From Dipylidium caninum (lineage: Eukaryota; Platyhelminthes; Cestoda; Cyclophyllidea; Dipylidiidae), in the NCBI GenBank assembly GCA_017562135.1, contig QEYB01001208.1, forward strand, positions 124,001 through 188,000: 64,000 nucleotides of DNA, in the 5' to 3' direction. The notes below the pieces were generated by a model. The model had not been told where the DNA came from. It searched no databases and was given only the letters and a program-made list of their open reading frames with translations. The translations under genes and the position numbers were made by a program. Positions within the stretch are counted from its first letter, which is position 1; each line of letters starts with the position of its first letter. Below, in pieces: positions 62,005-64,000 of the stretch.

Positions 62005-63770
62005 GTTCCAAGCGGGGAAAGCGCCGGATGCAGGTTCTGCTCCCCTCCACGGATATGCACCCTCGAACGTTCCCTCGCCAGCCCTTTACCCGCCCCTGCT
62101 TGCTCCCGTTCGTTCGCAGGCCTCCGTGACGCCGCAGGCCGTTCGCCTGGCGTCAAAAGTGCAGCCGGTGTTTTCGACCCTCCAACTTCCGCTCAAGCCG
62201 CCTCAGATGCCCGCAAACAACGCGGCCTACAATCCCATGGGTGCCCCCTTTGCCCCTTCCTCTAATGTCGTTCCACGCCTTCCCTCCACTTCTACTGCGC
62301 TTCCCTTGGCGACTCTGGCCTCCGCAGTGGCAGCTGCCAATGTTCCCGTGAGGGACTCTACCTGGCTCAAGATGCGCGTCTGTCCGGCCTTCCTGAAGGA
62401 GATGATAGCCGGTGAGAGTCTCCCCGATGCCGAGAAATGCTCCTTCACGGAAGAAACTTGTTCTTTTGCTCATCCACAACCCAACGTCCGAATTGAGAAC
62501 GAGAATGTTACGGTCTGCTTTGATTTTATAAAGGTACCACCGGTGATAGACTCTTCACATTTGTTTTTCTACTCGTGTGTTTCGGACTTGTGTGTTGGTG
62601 AAGAGTTTTCTCACTCGCATATTTCATTGAAAAATAGCCAGTGTGACTCGGTGCTACCTCATTAACATGTCGCTCGTTCCTAGAAGCCTAGGAGTTGCTC
62701 AACGAGTCGTTTGTTCACCGTTTAGACTACTTGAAGACCAGGTTAAGGCCTTCCACCGAATGCCGGACTGTTCCGTTTTGTGCCTTTCTGCTAGAAAGCG
62801 GTCACCCGTTCTTTTTCATGCGCTGGTTGCGCATGAACTTTTTCAGTGCTCCTCGTGGGGGAAGGGACAACCTCCTCCTCCAGCCAATTTTTTCGTCTTG
62901 TGAACTCTGAAACGGCTCGTCTGCACTGGTTTCCAGAGCTGAGCGAGTCTTGTTGGAGGCATTCGTCAGTCTACTTTTGAAACCGTTGCTTTCGCTCTGC
63001 ATCCTTGTCCACGAGACAGGAGATTCTCACTTTCTACTGAAGGATTTGAGGTAGAATGTCTGTTTAGCGCGGCTGACTGCTAACACACATCGCCCTCCGT
63101 AGTGGTAGTGGGAGGCGGTGGGTGGCACCTCCGGTGGCAGTATTCTTCCGCAAACACGCTGCCTCGGCAACCACGTCCACGTACATTGTCCCCATTACTG
63201 AATACGTCCATTCCCGGACGATAGTCCGTTCCCGTATGTGCAGATACGTCGGCAGCTGGAGCAGCCGTCCAGAGTAATTTGACTGGGAAAGTGGTTATAC
63301 TTTTGCATCCACAACAGTTTATTTCACTGTCCTGGATGTTTTGGGATATTTTTTTCTTGACATGACGAAAGTTTGCTCCTCTTCTGGTGGCGGCTGCACC
63401 CGTTGCCGTTAACGTTGCGTCGATCGCAGTTTGCTCTCACACACATCATACCTCGCGTTGCGTTCCTGGCTCTTGGACGACTTAGTGTCGTTTTCGGAGA
63501 TTAATACGGCAAAAGCGACTTTCTCAATTGAATGGCCTTTGGACACTGGTTTAAACTCGTTTCTCTTGTCTTGACTGCTAATTTTAGGCCAAAATGGCTG
63601 TTTGACTTTCCGTTAAGCTTGTTGAACTATTTGGAACATTTTAGCGGAATGAATGCCGGCACATCAATTGCAAGTACTACCACCCGCCGAAGCATCACAT
63701 AGAAGCCGTTCTGAAACGTGGTGACATCACCAAGAAACACTCGGCAGGCCAGGGGGCGCAAGCGACGACG
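62005..63770 (+). CDS. MBNL: Muscleblind-like RNA-binding protein, internal exons (partial; gene continues past the window)
   Basis: Two exons: 62005-62533 and 63645-63770. The first starts mid-codon after a TTTAG acceptor and the second ends at a GTGAGT donor, so both 5' and 3' parts are missing. Muscleblind proteins bind CUG/CCUG-type and YGCY RNA motifs and control alternative splicing. The first exon encodes a proline/alanine-rich linker and then a CCCH finger pair beginning DSTWLKMRVCPAFL. The first finger ends CSFTEETCSFAHP. The exon junction falls inside the second finger (VTVCFDFIK then RNECRHINCKYYHPPKH), whose tail is the muscleblind YxHPPxH signature. It most resembles the ZnF3/4 pair of vertebrate MBNL, or the only pair in an invertebrate form. 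The first finger has 18 residues between Cys1 and Cys2 instead of the usual 7, an 11-residue insertion. Downstream exons are outside the window. Confidence 0.87.
62534..63644 (+). other. Muscleblind intron
   Basis: 1.1 kb between GTACCA donor and TTTAG acceptor, separating the two halves of the second zinc finger. No exon is recognised within it. Confidence 0.75.
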
Positions 63771-63851
63771 GTGAGTGCTTCTTTAACTTTGCCCTCTCCT
63801 GCCACCGCCGGCCCGGTGGTGTTTGTCCGCCTCTGCATGGAGCGTGGCGTA

Positions 63852-63874
63852 CCGTGTCGTGTCGTGTCGTGTCG
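63852..63874. repeat. CGTGT pentanucleotide tandem repeat
   Basis: Four and a half copies of a five-base unit, in the intron after the last visible muscleblind exon. Confidence 0.8.
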
Positions 63875-64000
63875 CCTGTTGAATTGTTTTCCGAGGTGTA
63901 ACCCATCGGCATGCGAAAGCAGGAGGAGTAATAAGGCCTTCGGATATTTGGCAATTGGTCACGGGAACAGGCTGAGGGTGAGGAACGCGACCTCAAACCG

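Noticed and set aside
1..64000. Mobile elements, tRNA/rRNA genes, CRISPR arrays or bacterial operons
   Set aside because: No reverse transcriptase, integrase or transposase motif, no tRNA-like folding signature noticed by eye, no regularly spaced repeats. Non-autonomous elements or degraded repeats cannot be excluded without a repeat library.

Overview
The window reads as a metazoan nuclear contig, most likely from a flatworm (Platyhelminthes). There is no bacterial-type gene packing. Every recognisable gene is split by GT-AG introns and encodes an animal protein. Four genes have clusters of 29-36 nt introns at their 5' ends, with introns lengthening toward the 3' end. That trend is reported for schistosomes and related parasitic flatworms, so the clade assignment is inference. 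Base composition is mosaic: GC-rich with many simple repeats at about 7-19 kb, 36-40 kb and 52-62 kb, and AT-rich at about 1-3 kb, 21-35 kb and 43-50 kb.

Nine genes are supported. In order: (1) an ephexin-type RhoGEF (DH-PH-SH3), + strand, about 5.9-13.8 kb, with its 5' end unresolved; (2) Van Gogh/VANGL, - strand, 16.8-23.4 kb; (3) MEMO1, +, 24.6-26.1 kb, complete; (4) SYF1/XAB2, +, 27.3-31.1 kb, complete in 17 exons; (5) a tektin-1-like gene, -, 31.3-32.7 kb; (6) eEF2 kinase, +, 34.2-38.2 kb; (7) dynamin-related protein 1 (DRP1/DNM1L), -, 43.9-49.7 kb; (8) an unassigned C2H2 zinc-finger gene, +, 50.9-53.4 kb; (9) the zinc-finger part of muscleblind (MBNL), +, from 62.0 kb and running off the right edge. 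Most exon boundaries were fixed by requiring each splice to keep both the reading frame and the alignment to the known family.

Layout: the genes form head-to-head pairs (VANGL/MEMO1, tektin/eEF2K, DRP1/zinc finger) and tail-to-tail pairs (RhoGEF/VANGL, SYF1/tektin, eEF2K/DRP1). SYF1 and tektin stops are 138 bp apart and appear to share one two-way poly(A) signal. The genes do not form one pathway: polarity and Rho signalling, redox, splicing and repair, cilia, translation control, mitochondrial fission and RNA-binding regulation are all represented. No transposase, reverse transcriptase, rRNA, tRNA, CRISPR array or viral gene was recognised.

Points worth checking are two single-base frame breaks inside conserved domains (RhoGEF DH, DRP1 GTPase), an enlarged first zinc-finger loop in muscleblind, a VANGL C-terminus without the usual PDZ ligand, a basic/serine insertion in the eEF2K catalytic domain, a (CTG)23 tract beside a poly(A) signal, and a GC-AG intron. 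I found no clearly new multi-gene system.
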